This document shows, one piece after another, positions 49,780 to 62,100 of a DNA stretch of 64,000 nucleotides. Under the pieces are notes generated by a model. The model did not search any database. It saw nothing but the letters and a program-made list of their open reading frames with translations, and was not told the DNA's origin. Each line of letters starts with the position of its first letter. Position 1 is the stretch's first letter. The DNA is taken from positions 104,880-168,879 of the forward strand of contig MU623422.1 in the NCBI GenBank assembly GCA_025201765.1. Reading direction: 5' to 3'. Source of the stretch: Daldinia sp. FL1419 (Eukaryota > Ascomycota > Sordariomycetes > Xylariales > Hypoxylaceae). Made by a program: the position numbers and the translations under genes.

Positions 49780-50309
49780 ACTTCCATACGCCCCTGAGGT
49801 GTCATGTTGGTAGGGATGGTGGGCCATTCCCAAACCCAGTACAAGGTGTAGTTATCATGGATGTCCATAGGAGGTCGCAAATCGTTCTGGCACCACAGAT
49901 CGGCTCCTTGGGGGCGCATTGCGACTTTAGAATACGTTCTCTGGCGATTGGCCCGCTGTTAATTTGGTAGCATCTCCCATCATCAAAAGGTCGAGTGGCC
50001 AGCAATGTACCCCTTCTATCTCCTCCTGTTCCTTCAGCATTCCAGACACGATGAACAGATAGAAGACGTTCATCTTTAATGGGAAATGAAGTACCGTAGA
50101 TGAACACAGTAGAACTTTCTGGCTTTTGTGGTGTGCTGTTAAGGAGGGTGACATGGCCATTTTCCTGGTATTGTAAAGCCACAAAGTCGAATGAAGCCTT
50201 CATTTCCGACCATAATTCCATTTAGGTCAAGAAGCCTTATTAGTCGTTCAACCCATGAATGAGCCATAGAAAAAGGTAGTATTAAAAAAAGGATATTCAC
50301 GAGCGTCAT
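49780..50309 (-). pseudogene. DUF7492-type secreted protein, decayed
   Basis: The start (ATG 50309) encodes a signal peptide and the mature-end motif AHSWVERLI..NGIMVG, typical of this fungal secreted family with an N-terminal His after cleavage. Directly after GNEGFIR the sequence jumps, in another frame, to DFVALQYQENGHVTL, so the middle of the domain (roughly 60-70 residues) is missing. FIYGTS, VWNAEGTGGDRRG and FDDGRCYQIN follow. A second break at the G5 run 49910-49914 (C5 on the coding strand) shifts to the frame of PQGADLWCQNDLR and LYWVWEWPTIP. The 3' end is unclear. It cannot make a full-length product. Confidence 0.72.
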
Positions 50310-51717
50310 ATTGGAGACCTGCAATGGAATATTATCCTTCCCAGAAAACTACCGAAGAGATACCTAACCTAGTTGAAGCAGTTGGAAGATATTCTGGTTT
50401 CTTATATAACTACCTAGGTAACTACCTACACCTACGTTACCGAGTGCATGGACACTCAGTATACCCTGACTCCTGAGTGGAGGACGGATTCGGATATGGC
50501 CAAAAACCGCATGGGGTCAATTATGGCTACAGGCCTAACCTACACATTTGCCAAACTTGTCTCTCGACGTTACCGTTTTTCATCAGAGGTCCGTTTTAAT
50601 CGTACTCCTCGTATAAGTTAGGAGATAGTTAAGGTATCGCATAAACCTTGCATAAATCCAGCGCCTCCGGAGACATGGCTGAGTCGAACCTGAGGCGAAC
50701 CTGAGGAAAAAGCGGCGGATGCACTATACCCAATTAATCCAAAAAAAGACGCGATGTAAAACCTATAACCTCTTGATACTACGTAGACGATCTCGCTATT
50801 GCCGAGTTAGACCGAGACTAATCTACGGTAGAGTGAAGCCATGCCTGAGCAGTAATAGAGGAGGGTGATGGCAAACGCCGACGACGCGAGAGAGACGCGA
50901 GGGCGCGTGACCATCCGTTTTGATGTGCGCCTGCGGCGGGTCTCGCGTTCCCGCGCCTTAATGACCATCCGACCATATAATCGTGTGTAGTAAGTAGTAA
51001 GCTATATCAACCGAAAGCTTACAAAAGTCGATTATGCGATGTATGATCCCGATTTTCCTATACCTGATACCATATTATAACAGGCGTCATAGATACCTAC
51101 CTGTCTATTAGTATATATATATATTTTTAGTAATGTTCCATACCCGTCGGCTAGGCGTGGCTTGAAGCTATTACTGCCGCTCGCTATATATCTCGATGCC
51201 CTTACTACCTATATATGGTGCAAGAAAGCAGCCTAGGGTAAGTAGGTTGTTTTATCGGCAATTATAATATACGCCGAACCGTGATTCTTGATACCAACCG
51301 GATTGGTTGAATTGTTAGCAAGAAACGCAGACAAGGATCTAGGGATTGCCTCGAGATAAAGTCGTCTTCTTCTTACTCCGATCAGCCGAATTTACAGATA
51401 TATATGTGGGGTTTGCTACTAGATTGGATGGAAGCAATCTAAGTTAAAGAAGAAGGTCGTGGAGTGGATTTTGTGATTTATTCTTAACCCGTTCCGCCGA
51501 CTAGAATGCAACGCACAATGCGAATGGTGAGTGGTATAGCCCCATGAAGTTCTAACTCCGCCGCATGATGCAAAAGCGTAGTATGGTACAATCCTGGCTC
51601 AAACTCCTGTATAAAACCCATTGTCTATCTTTTTCTTTGCGATAATTATATCATTTCGAAGTTGTCTCTGAAAAGCCGAAGATATAAGCTTGGTAGATTG
51701 CCGGGACGTGAAACTAT
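50310..51717. other. Intergenic, no gene seen
   Basis: 1.4 kb between the DUF7492 relic and frataxin. It holds a short GC-rich patch (50870-50965), a TA-repeat near 51113-51126 and a few CCTAGGTA motifs. No ORF is supported. Confidence 0.5.
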
Positions 51718-52364
51718 TCACTCAGATTCTAATTCAATCTTGACGCCTGTCTCTTTGAAGAGAAGGTCGCTTAAGGTCGAGCCGTCGCGACGGTACACCC
51801 AATCTCCTTTGGCATTCTGTCCCTCGTCGGATTGAACGTAGTCGTATCTTTTGGGTCCGGAGACCGGCGACGAGAGCCAGATCTGCTTGTTCGGTGGCTG
51901 CTTGTTAATGACGTAGGTACCGACGTTGGGGATCTTAACGGTCATAACGCCCGACTATGCATACGTGATTAACATTAGCTGACGTCGCACGGTCAAGTAA
52001 GATATAAATCCCGTAGACCATAACTTACGCTGTACTCAACGTCAATCTCGCCATGTTCATCCTGGAGCTCTTCGAACCTGTTAAGCACCGCATCAAGGTA
52101 TTCGTCGGCGAGGTCGTGGTACTGGGCCACGGTGATAGATGAGTTGCCGGCATTAGGTGTTATCTGGTGCGCAGCGAAGGAGGAAGCGGAGAAGGCACGA
52201 ATCGCTACGAGTTGGCAAGGCACAGTACGAGGGGAAAGTAGCGCCGTGAATTGTCGGCCTGCGCTGGGAAGAGTAGCGCGACGTGTAGCCGTAGTAAGGT
52301 TACCACGGCCAACACGGCCAACGCGGCCAGCTTGGCCTAACTTTAAAAAGTTGGCTCGCATCAT
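51718..52364 (-). CDS. YFH1: Frataxin, mitochondrial
   Basis: Iron-binding regulator of Fe-S cluster assembly in the mitochondrial matrix. Exon 1 (52364-52029) and exon 2 (51954-51718) join in phase 0 over a 74-nt intron (GTAAGT, branch GCTAATG, acceptor CATAG), giving 190 aa, the normal size. Residues 1-~65 are a basic, Ser/Ala-rich mitochondrial presequence. The conserved domain begins LADEYLDAVLNRFEELQDE with the acidic ridge on helix 1, followed by IDVEYS. Exon 2 carries the strands GVMTVKIPNVGTYVINKQ and PPNKQIWLSSPVSGPKRYD, then WVYRRDGSTLSDLLFKE. It is single-copy in most fungi and required for respiration. All core residues are intact. Confidence 0.95.
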
Positions 52365-53150
52365 CGCGGGTTTGCCGAGACTGAGGTGTGATCTTTGGAT
52401 AACTGGTGATCGTCGCCGCTGATGGTCTGCTGATGGTAAAGGAGAACGGCGCGAAGGTTTGGGGTAAGGACAACGATATATAGGTACCTATGTAATGTTA
52501 ATTGTTGCCTAGAGCTTCTAAGGCCCTAGTTAAGAAATTACTGCATTTCAGGCAGGACCAAAGAGTAAGTACCGCGCCGTCGTGACTGCTCTTGCTGTTC
52601 GGACTGCAAACTACTGATTTGAGCCTCAAGGAAAAAAATAAAGTCTAGGAAGCTACAGCGTGATGATGGCGCGAATGACTACCTAGGTACCTAGGTAAGG
52701 TACAATACCGTACCCAAGCAACTACCTAACCTACCTACCACCCCACTAGAGGGGAACTGCTAATCCCTGCAGCCCTGCACCTTCTAGCGATTCAATACCC
52801 TGTAATCCTTTCCCCTGGGTCAACTGCTGTTATATTTCTTAGAATATTCTGACCTTAGGGCCTGAGGCGGAAGCCTTTTTGTGAGCCAATGCTTACGTCA
52901 TACCCAACAACTCCTATTCTAATAAGGAACCTACCGATAAGCCCGCCATGTTCGATACAATTAAAGCAATCACCTAACCTAGGTAAGCAGAAAATGTTGC
53001 CATACCATATCCTTTACTATCTATTGTCATCGGGAGAACCAACTATGCTAGACTTGAGCTACTTTCAATATCTAAAAGATTCAGAGCCAAGAATACGGGG
53101 AAGAAAGGCGAGATCGATGCATATTATCATTCTTATTTCCAAATAGAACA
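52365..53150. promoter_or_regulatory. Frataxin upstream region
   Basis: About 790 bp between the frataxin start and the AT-rich block. It must contain the frataxin promoter and carries CCTAGGTA motifs at 52679-52700 and 52730-52740. The open frame at 52889-53146 is unsupported. Confidence 0.4.
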
Positions 53151-56100
53151 ATATCTTTAAAATACTAGGTAAAATCTCATAAAATACTAACTCATCCACT
53201 TTTCCATATAAGATAATGGCTCAATATACATACACCTAATTTATAAAGAATTTAATTTAACCCCTAACTAAAATAGAATATTGCCTGATTGCATTTTAAA
53301 TATATTATAACCTTAAAATACCACCTACCTATTAAAGCTATTATTAATACCTAATATAATAATTCGTTAAAATTCTAATATTTTAATCCCATTTTAATAT
53401 CATATTTCTAATTCAGTTTAAATTAATAACCTCCTCTAATCCTTTTAAAACTATATTACTAATTTATATACCTATTCAAACCCCCCAAAACCCTACCAAT
53501 TTAACCTCTCCAACCTCGAATCGTACAAATTCACTAATCAGGTTACCTATAATTGATTGTAACAATGCCCTATAAAAGAAAAAAACATTACCAATATATA
53601 ATTTGCAAAAAACATTTAAATTGTACAAAAAGGCATATAATATCTACCTCAAATTTATATATCAATAAAACTTTTATATACATATAAAAAATATTATATA
53701 TACTAAAATACTAGAAGGTAGATATAATCTAACTAATTAATTTATTTATTATTAATTTATATATAATTATAATAATAAGCCAAAATTTTAAGGTTGTAGT
53801 AAAAAGCAATAAAATTTTTATATATTTAATTATCAATATAAAGCCATAATTTTGTATTTTAAAAAATAAAATAAGTAATCTATTAAAATATAAAAAGCTT
53901 CCCACAACCATAAATTAAATTTCAATATAATTAACATTAAATTTCGATATTTACAAAAAAATAATTATAACCTAAAAACAGCTATTTTAAGGTTATTGAG
54001 GATTAAGTTTTTAAATACATATCAAATTACCCATTTTTTATCAAGTAATAACCTTAAATTTAATAACCTTAAGTTTCATATACAATTTGGACTAAAATCC
54101 AACTTTAACAATCCTTTTAATTTAAACAAAAAAAATAATATATTATACAATACAATTTATTAAAACAATATAACAATAATAACATCTAATATAATAAATA
54201 TAAAATATAATTTAAAAAAATAATTATAAAAAGAACTTATTAATATACAAATTTTACTCCGAAAATTACATTATTATAAAGATTTTCATAATATTAAATT
54301 TATAATAAATAAAAATCTAATTTTTAAGTGTATAATTCATCTATTCTAAACCTTCAAATAATATATAAATATATAATATTGCAACTTTAAAATTTTATTA
54401 TTTAATAATATATATAAAGTAAATTTCAATTATTTTTTTTAATTCTTTATATTAATTTATATATAAAACAAATTAATCAATTTAATATACCTTTATTAAA
54501 TATAATAAACTTTACTTCCTTACATACAAATTTTCATATAACATTTAACCTAACCTTTAAAAAATCAGAGGTTAATTTTTCATGGCAATTAAGGTGCCTG
54601 AAAAATCTACAAATTCAACACAAAATCAATCCTCCTACTATAATTTTAAATGATTTTTCTTGAGTATTTAAGTTAACTACAAGTAATATATTTAAGGAAA
54701 CATTACAATAATTATATATGTTGGGCTAAACGTACGTATAAGAGAAATAACAGCGAAAGTAAGTAATAAGTAAAATAATGTAGTGAGATTTGTATATTTA
54801 TAAGTTTTAAGGAGGAGAGTTATCTACTTTGAACTTAATAGGTTTAGAATTTTTATATATATAATATATTAATTATATAATACCTTTTTTGTTTGTTATA
54901 GGGGTTCATAATATTTAGTAATATATAATTATTATTTATTTTATTTTTTTTTATAAGTAATAGGTTATGAATTATTATTAATTTTTCATTTTACCCAACC
55001 TTTTAAACATAAATTAATTTAATTATTTTCTATTAATGTCCTTATAGTTTTATTAGGGGAAGTTTTTATTATCATATTAGTTAGGTTATAGGTTCTATAG
55101 ATTTAATGAATATTGTTTATTTTTTTATTTTTATATAATTGTTTTAAAATTATAAAATTTATTATTAATTTTTTTTTATTAATAGTATTTATTTGTACTA
55201 AATATTGGTATAGGGAGAATGAATTGGTACAGAAAATAAAAAGAACTTTAAAAAATATAAGATATTTTAATATAATATTAATAATATAATATATAATATA
55301 TTTTATATTAAAATTTTAAATTATATTATATATTTTATTAATAAGTACATTATAAATAATATATTTATATTTAGTAAATAATTAATAGATTATATTATTA
55401 ATAATTTTAATTTTATTATTTTAATCTATTAGTTTTTTATTATTTAGAATAATAATATATCCAATTTATAAATTAAAGTTTTTATTATTCATAAATGAAT
55501 TATTAATAAAAATATATAAATGGAAGTTTTAAAGATTTAATTTAATATATTTAAGTTTATGGGTTTTATTATTCATTTATTAGGTAATTTTAGTGTTTAG
55601 AGTTTTGATTTCTTTGATTTTTGGTTTTTAATGTTAAGCAGTAGTTGAATAATTAAAAGTTGTTTTGAATTAATATATAGAAGTGATATAAGTTCTTTGA
55701 ACCCTTTATTTTATAAATTTATTAATTATGTTTGTGGTTTTGATATTTAGTGGTTTAAATTTTTTAATTTAATTTTTTTGGGTAGTTAAGATTCTGTAAT
55801 TATTGTTATAAATTATAATATAAGTGTTGTTAAAATCTTTTGTTTTTTTATTTAATATTTTTTGGGGGTATATTTTAATATTAGTTTTATTAAGTATTTT
55901 ATTTTTAATTGTAAGGAATTTTATAATATTAATATTGAGGGTATTATTTGTTTATAGATTGATAATTTTGAAGGGTTTTGAATTAGTGATTAATAAATAG
56001 GGGTCAAATGTTGAGGACCTTATATGTAATTTGTGCTGGTGGTATTAAGAATAAGTTTTAAATTAATATGTATTAGATTTAATGAGTTTATATAATGGTT

Positions 56101-59100
56101 TTACGATATGTAATAGTGTTTTTTTGGGATATTTATTTTTTAATTTGATTAGTAAATATATGTAGATTATTTATTATATTGGTGTTTTAGATTGGGTATA
56201 TATTATAGTAATATTTTATATTATAATTTTTATTTTTTGTTAATGTAGAAATGGTGTTAAAGTTAATATAAAATATTAATTAATTTTTTAGATGGTGGGT
56301 GTATAAATTATAATAAATTCTTTATTAAGATTATTATAATCTTAAACTATTAGTTTTGATTTTTTATATGGAAAGGGAGTATTTTTGCCCTTAATTTCAC
56401 AAACTATTTGTGATTTGAATAATATAATATTTTAATATATTATTAAATTATATATTTTTGATTATAAAATATTATCCTCAAATAAGGCATTTAATTCTTT
56501 TAAATCTAATATTTAATACAATTTTTTAGGTGTAATTATCTTTTTATTTATTTGTAATTGGAAGGTTAAAATAAAATTAATCCGTTTTTTATTAAAAAGA
56601 TATATTATGATTATATAAAAGAAATTATTAATATGTATAAGCTTTTCTTTTAGAATGAATTTATAATTATTAAGGTTAAAATTAGATTTAAATAATTTAA
56701 ACCTTAATTATTTAATGAGTATAAATACTTCTTTTAATTATATATAAGATTTGATATAAGAGTTCCTAAATGTAGATATTTTACTAAATATATTTGAAAT
56801 AATAATTATATTTTTATTAGTAATTATAATTATTTTGTAAGAGCTTTTTCAACTGCCTTTTTCTCAATAAATTAGAATTTTGTTATTTATTAGAAGTAAT
56901 ATAGGTAGGGTTTTCTGGGTGTTTGGATTATTTTTTGTGTTTAAAATATTTTTAATTAACTGTTATAATTTAATTTTTTTAATTTTAATTATTATTTTTT
57001 GAATAACTTATATTTTTATGATTTAAAAGGGGGTAAGTAATAAATCCATATTAATTTTAGGATATATATTGAAAATTAGAAGGGTAGGGATTAAGCTATT
57101 TAAGTTAGTAATATTATTTACTGCCTTAATAATTATCTATAATTATAATACTTTTAAATTAAAGTTTTAAAATTTATTTGTAATAATTTTATAAATTTTA
57201 TAAATAAGGTTATAATATTCTTTTACCTTATTAATAAATTAATAAGTTTTTATTAGTATTTGGTAATAAGTGATTCTTGTAATACGTGCTTTATTCTTAA
57301 ATTTAATATTATTAAAATTAATATTAGTATTATAAATAATTATATTAAGAAGTTTAAGGTAGGTATTAATTTAATATTATTTGAACATTTTCCAAATCTC
57401 TTTAATTAAAATTATTTTTATAAAATGTATTATTTAGAATTTAATAATTATATTAATTATATATAAAATGGGATATTTATTAAAATATATGATATTAATA
57501 ATTATTTTGTAATTAAAATTTAAATTAGGGTTTTTTAAATTAAATTTAAATTATTATAAAATTTTACCCTTAATTTAATAATGGTGGCAAAATTTGTTAA
57601 TTTCTTTAATATTATTAATATCAATATTATAACTTATTTTATCTAATAAGGTATATAATTTATTAATTAATAGGTAATTAAAATAAGTATGTAGTTATTA
57701 TAATTTAATTTTTATAAAAAAAGTAATATCTTTAAAATAAAATTATAGGTATTTTTATTTCTATATAATTTTAATTATTATATTATTTTTATAAATTAAT
57801 TAATTAATTATATTATTAAAATATATTTTTAATTGATTTATATTTTTAAAAGAAAAGAAGAATAAAATATTGGTTTTTATAATATAAAAATCTATTTAAT
57901 TAATAGAAATATTAATAATAATTATTTTAAATAATTTAATAGATGGTTTATCATTAAATCTAATATTGATTTTTTTAGTTTAATTAATGTTTATTTTTAA
58001 GTTCTTATTTAAATATTTATTAATAAAAATAAAATATTAACCTTTTCTAATAATTAATATATAAGTTATTTTGGTATTAAGTATAATATCCTAAAATATA
58101 TTTTTAATGTACCTATTTAGAATAAAAATAGAATCTTATTTTGAATTGTTAGGTAGGATAAGATTATTAATATAATATTAAAAGGTTTAATTAAATAAAT
58201 AAATTATAATTATAAATAATTTATTATTATTATTTAAATTAATTTATAAATTAGTTTCTTTATTTTTTAATTAATTAGTTTTTAAATTTATATTTATAAA
58301 TCTTTTGTAATTAATTAGGAATGTTAAATAGTTCTTCTTAGAAAAGCCTCTTCTGGCTTTCCATTCTTTTCTAACTTTCTTACATTTGTGTTCTAGGTAT
58401 GTAATAGATTAATATCTTTCCTTTTTATATATCCAATAATAACATTTCTATACTTTTAAAGGTTATTTAAAATTATATTTATCATTTTTATTGTGGGAAT
58501 GTTGGTTATGTGATCATAGTAGTACAGACCTATTTTAATCTTATATTTAGTTTTATATATTTTGATCTCTAATTAAAATATGTTCTTTTTAGAATATATT
58601 ATTTTTTATTGAATTTATGAATACCCTCATTTTTATTATTGTATACAATAATATCTTATTTATTTAATATTAATTAGTAATTAATAATAAATTAATTATA
58701 AATTAATTAAGTATTTGAAAAAGAAGAGATAGTTTTAATGTTAAATCTTAATGAGAAGAGGTAAGCGATTTTGAGATTTTATGTTCCAGTGCATGATCTT
58801 AAGTTTAAAATTTCATACTATTATACATAATTTTAGGAGTAATTTGTGTTAATTTAAGATCTTTGGAAGGTGGAAATAGCTTTAATGTTGAATTTATAAT
58901 CCAAAATACACGTCTATTACGTACAAACAAATAATATCAAGGTTTCCTTCATTAGTAAAATAATTTTAGAGAAATTTATATTAATTGAATTATTACATGT
59001 TTATTATGTATTTATATTTATAATGTGTGTTTATATTTATTATAGTATTATAATATGTTGAAAGAAAGTAATAATATTAAAAATTGCGTTGTATTTTTAC

Positions 59101-62100
59101 CTTATTAGCAAACTTTAAGTTCTATTTAAATTTTTTTTTAATTTTATTTAAAAAGTTTTATGTACTATAATTATAACTGTTATTATTTAAAAATTCAATA
59201 TTTAAAGAAAGAATAGTTTAACATTTTGTAAAGTAATTTTATAAAATAAGATTGGTATAATTTCTTTTTATAATAATATATTTATTTATTTTTTTATTAT
59301 TTTTTTATTATAATAATTAGTATTTTTATTAATTTAATTATAATATTATATTTTATTTATTTTTTTTAGATTTGTTATGATTAGTAATTAATATAATTAA
59401 ATTAGTAAAGGAGTTTTGGTTGAAGTATATTGATGATGAATAGTTAGGTATTGATTTTGATGTTATTAATATAATAGTTATTTTAGTAGCCTGAGTTGAT
59501 ATATATGTGGTTAAGAATATGATAGGTTATGATGAAAATATAATTAATGAAGGTTTATGGTGTATTTTTAAGAATGATTTTTATGGTTGGATTTTAGCCT
59601 ATTTTGTTAAAATTTAACATCTATTATATATTAGAATTAAGGAATATTTTAAATTTTATGGTGTTTTTGTTGGAATAGTATAAAATAATTTGTATGTATT
59701 TGTGGTTGTTGTTAATGTAGAGTTATTCTTTGAATTTTTTTAAGATGAAATAAATGATTTATTAAGAATTTATTTCTTTAGATTTAAGTTTTTAGTTAAT
59801 TTGATATATTTATGTTTATTGGAAGCTATGGTAGAGGTTGTTGTAGTTAAAATAGAGTTAGTAACGATGATATTAGTATTGTAGTTTTTAGTTGTAGTTG
59901 TATAACCTTATTTGATATAATTTGTGAATTTTTAAATAGTTTTTTAAGTACCTTAATCAATTTAAACATTTTAGTTAATTTTAATACCCTAATTAATTTT
60001 AGTATTTTAGCTTATTCCAATATTTTAACCCATTTTAGTACCTCAATAGGTTCCACAAGTTCTTTAAATATTATAGTAATTAATCCTTCTAGTATAATAA
60101 TAATAAGTAATTTTTTAAGTATTTTAAATATTTTAATAAGTTTAAGTAATTTTTTAATATTAATTAATCCAAATGTTTTTGATGAATAATCTTATATAAT
60201 AAAATTAATATATAAATAATATAAAAGCTTAATTAAGAATAATATAATAATTTATTGTAAGATTATTTGTTTATAGATAAGAAAAACAATTAATAATATA
60301 AGGATTTTAATTTCTTAATTTATTAGTTAAATTATATTTTAATAATAATTTTAAGTTTGGAGGTAAAAAATATAAAATATTAAATGAATAAATTTAAATT
60401 TTCTTATTTTGTTGTTATAAGTTTGAAATTGGATTTAATTTGTATGTTAATACTTATAATATAATATTAAAAAAAACAATTTTGAAATTTTTTTATAAAT
60501 ATCTTATACAATAAGGTTTTAATTTTAATATAATAATTAATAAAATATATAATTTTTTCTATATTAATGAGAATCTTTAAATGTATATGTTTAAATAGAA
60601 GAATATAATAATTAAAAATATTATATAAGATAATTTTGAAAAAATTTTACCTAAATATTTTAAAATATTAATTATTTAGATGTAATGTATTTATAAAGGT
60701 TTATTAATTAATTATATTAAGGAAATCCATTTTAAAGAAGGCTTATATCATATTATATAAAGATATCTAATATTTTTATCCATTTTTTTTTAATAATTTG
60801 ATATATTTGAAAGTATTTATGTTGATTTTTGAATAATAATAGGTAATATATATTGAAATTTTTTTAATAAATATAAAATGAAAAATGATTATTATTATAT
60901 TAATTAAATTTATTAGAATAATTAAAAACCTTATTAAATGAATTAAGGTAAAAATAAATATTTTAATAATTAAAAATATTTTAATAATAAGAATGGAAAG
61001 AAGAAATGTTTTATTTATGATAAATTAAGTTATTAATTTATTAAGTATTTTATATATAAATAATATAATAAATATAATAAATGATATTAATATATATAGG
61101 AGTAAAAAATGGGAAATATTAAAGAAGATTTTATGATCTTTTTTATTAATTATAAAAAAATTAATATTAATTATAGTAATAATAATGTTAATAATAATGG
61201 TAATAATTTTAATATATGATATATATAGTATATTAATGATAAATATAATAATAATAATTAGGTTTAATTATTAATTATATAATATCTTATAAATTATAAT
61301 GAAGTTAATGATTTTTAAATTATTAATATTTTTATAAATTAAGTGATTTTTTATGTATTTATTATAATAGATATTTTTGGTAATAATTATAAGTATTTTT
61401 TAAATACAACCTTAAGTTCCCCTTTTATATTTTATTTTAAAAATTAATATTTTTATATATTTTAAGGTATTTTATTTAATATTGGAATAATTAAAATATC
61501 ATTAAAAAGTGAAATACAAATAAAAGTATTATAATATACATATTTTAATATCAAAATAGATATATTTATAACAAGAATATATATTATACAATTTGATAAT
61601 CATTTAAAGTAGGGGAATTTTGATATTGTTGATATATTTACCCCATTTAAAATTATCTAATTTTATATTATATTTTGTAATATACTGTTTTTATTATGTT
61701 TTTATAATATAAATTATTTGGAAATTTTTTTAAATAATGTTAAAAATATGTTTATTTATAAAAATAAATATTATCTTATTATTTAAAAATAAGGATACCC
61801 ATAATTTCTATTTAATAATAAAGAATAAATAATTGTATATTGTTATTTGATTGAAGAAGAGTTATAATAGATATATAGATGTTTTAATTATTTAACTATA
61901 GATCAACTCTATCGTGTTCTTATAAAAACTAAATATAATGAATTAAATTAAATAATTATTAAAAAAATTAATAAATATTATTATTAATATTAGATATATA
62001 ATAATATATTAGGATAATTTAAATTTATTATAAAAAATAATATTAATTTTAATTATAATATTTATGTTAATATAATATACATTAAAGATAAATTAATTTT

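Noticed and set aside
53729..53911. 60-aa Ile/Leu-rich minus-strand frame
   Set aside because: Product of AT-rich composition; no start context, homology or flanking structure.
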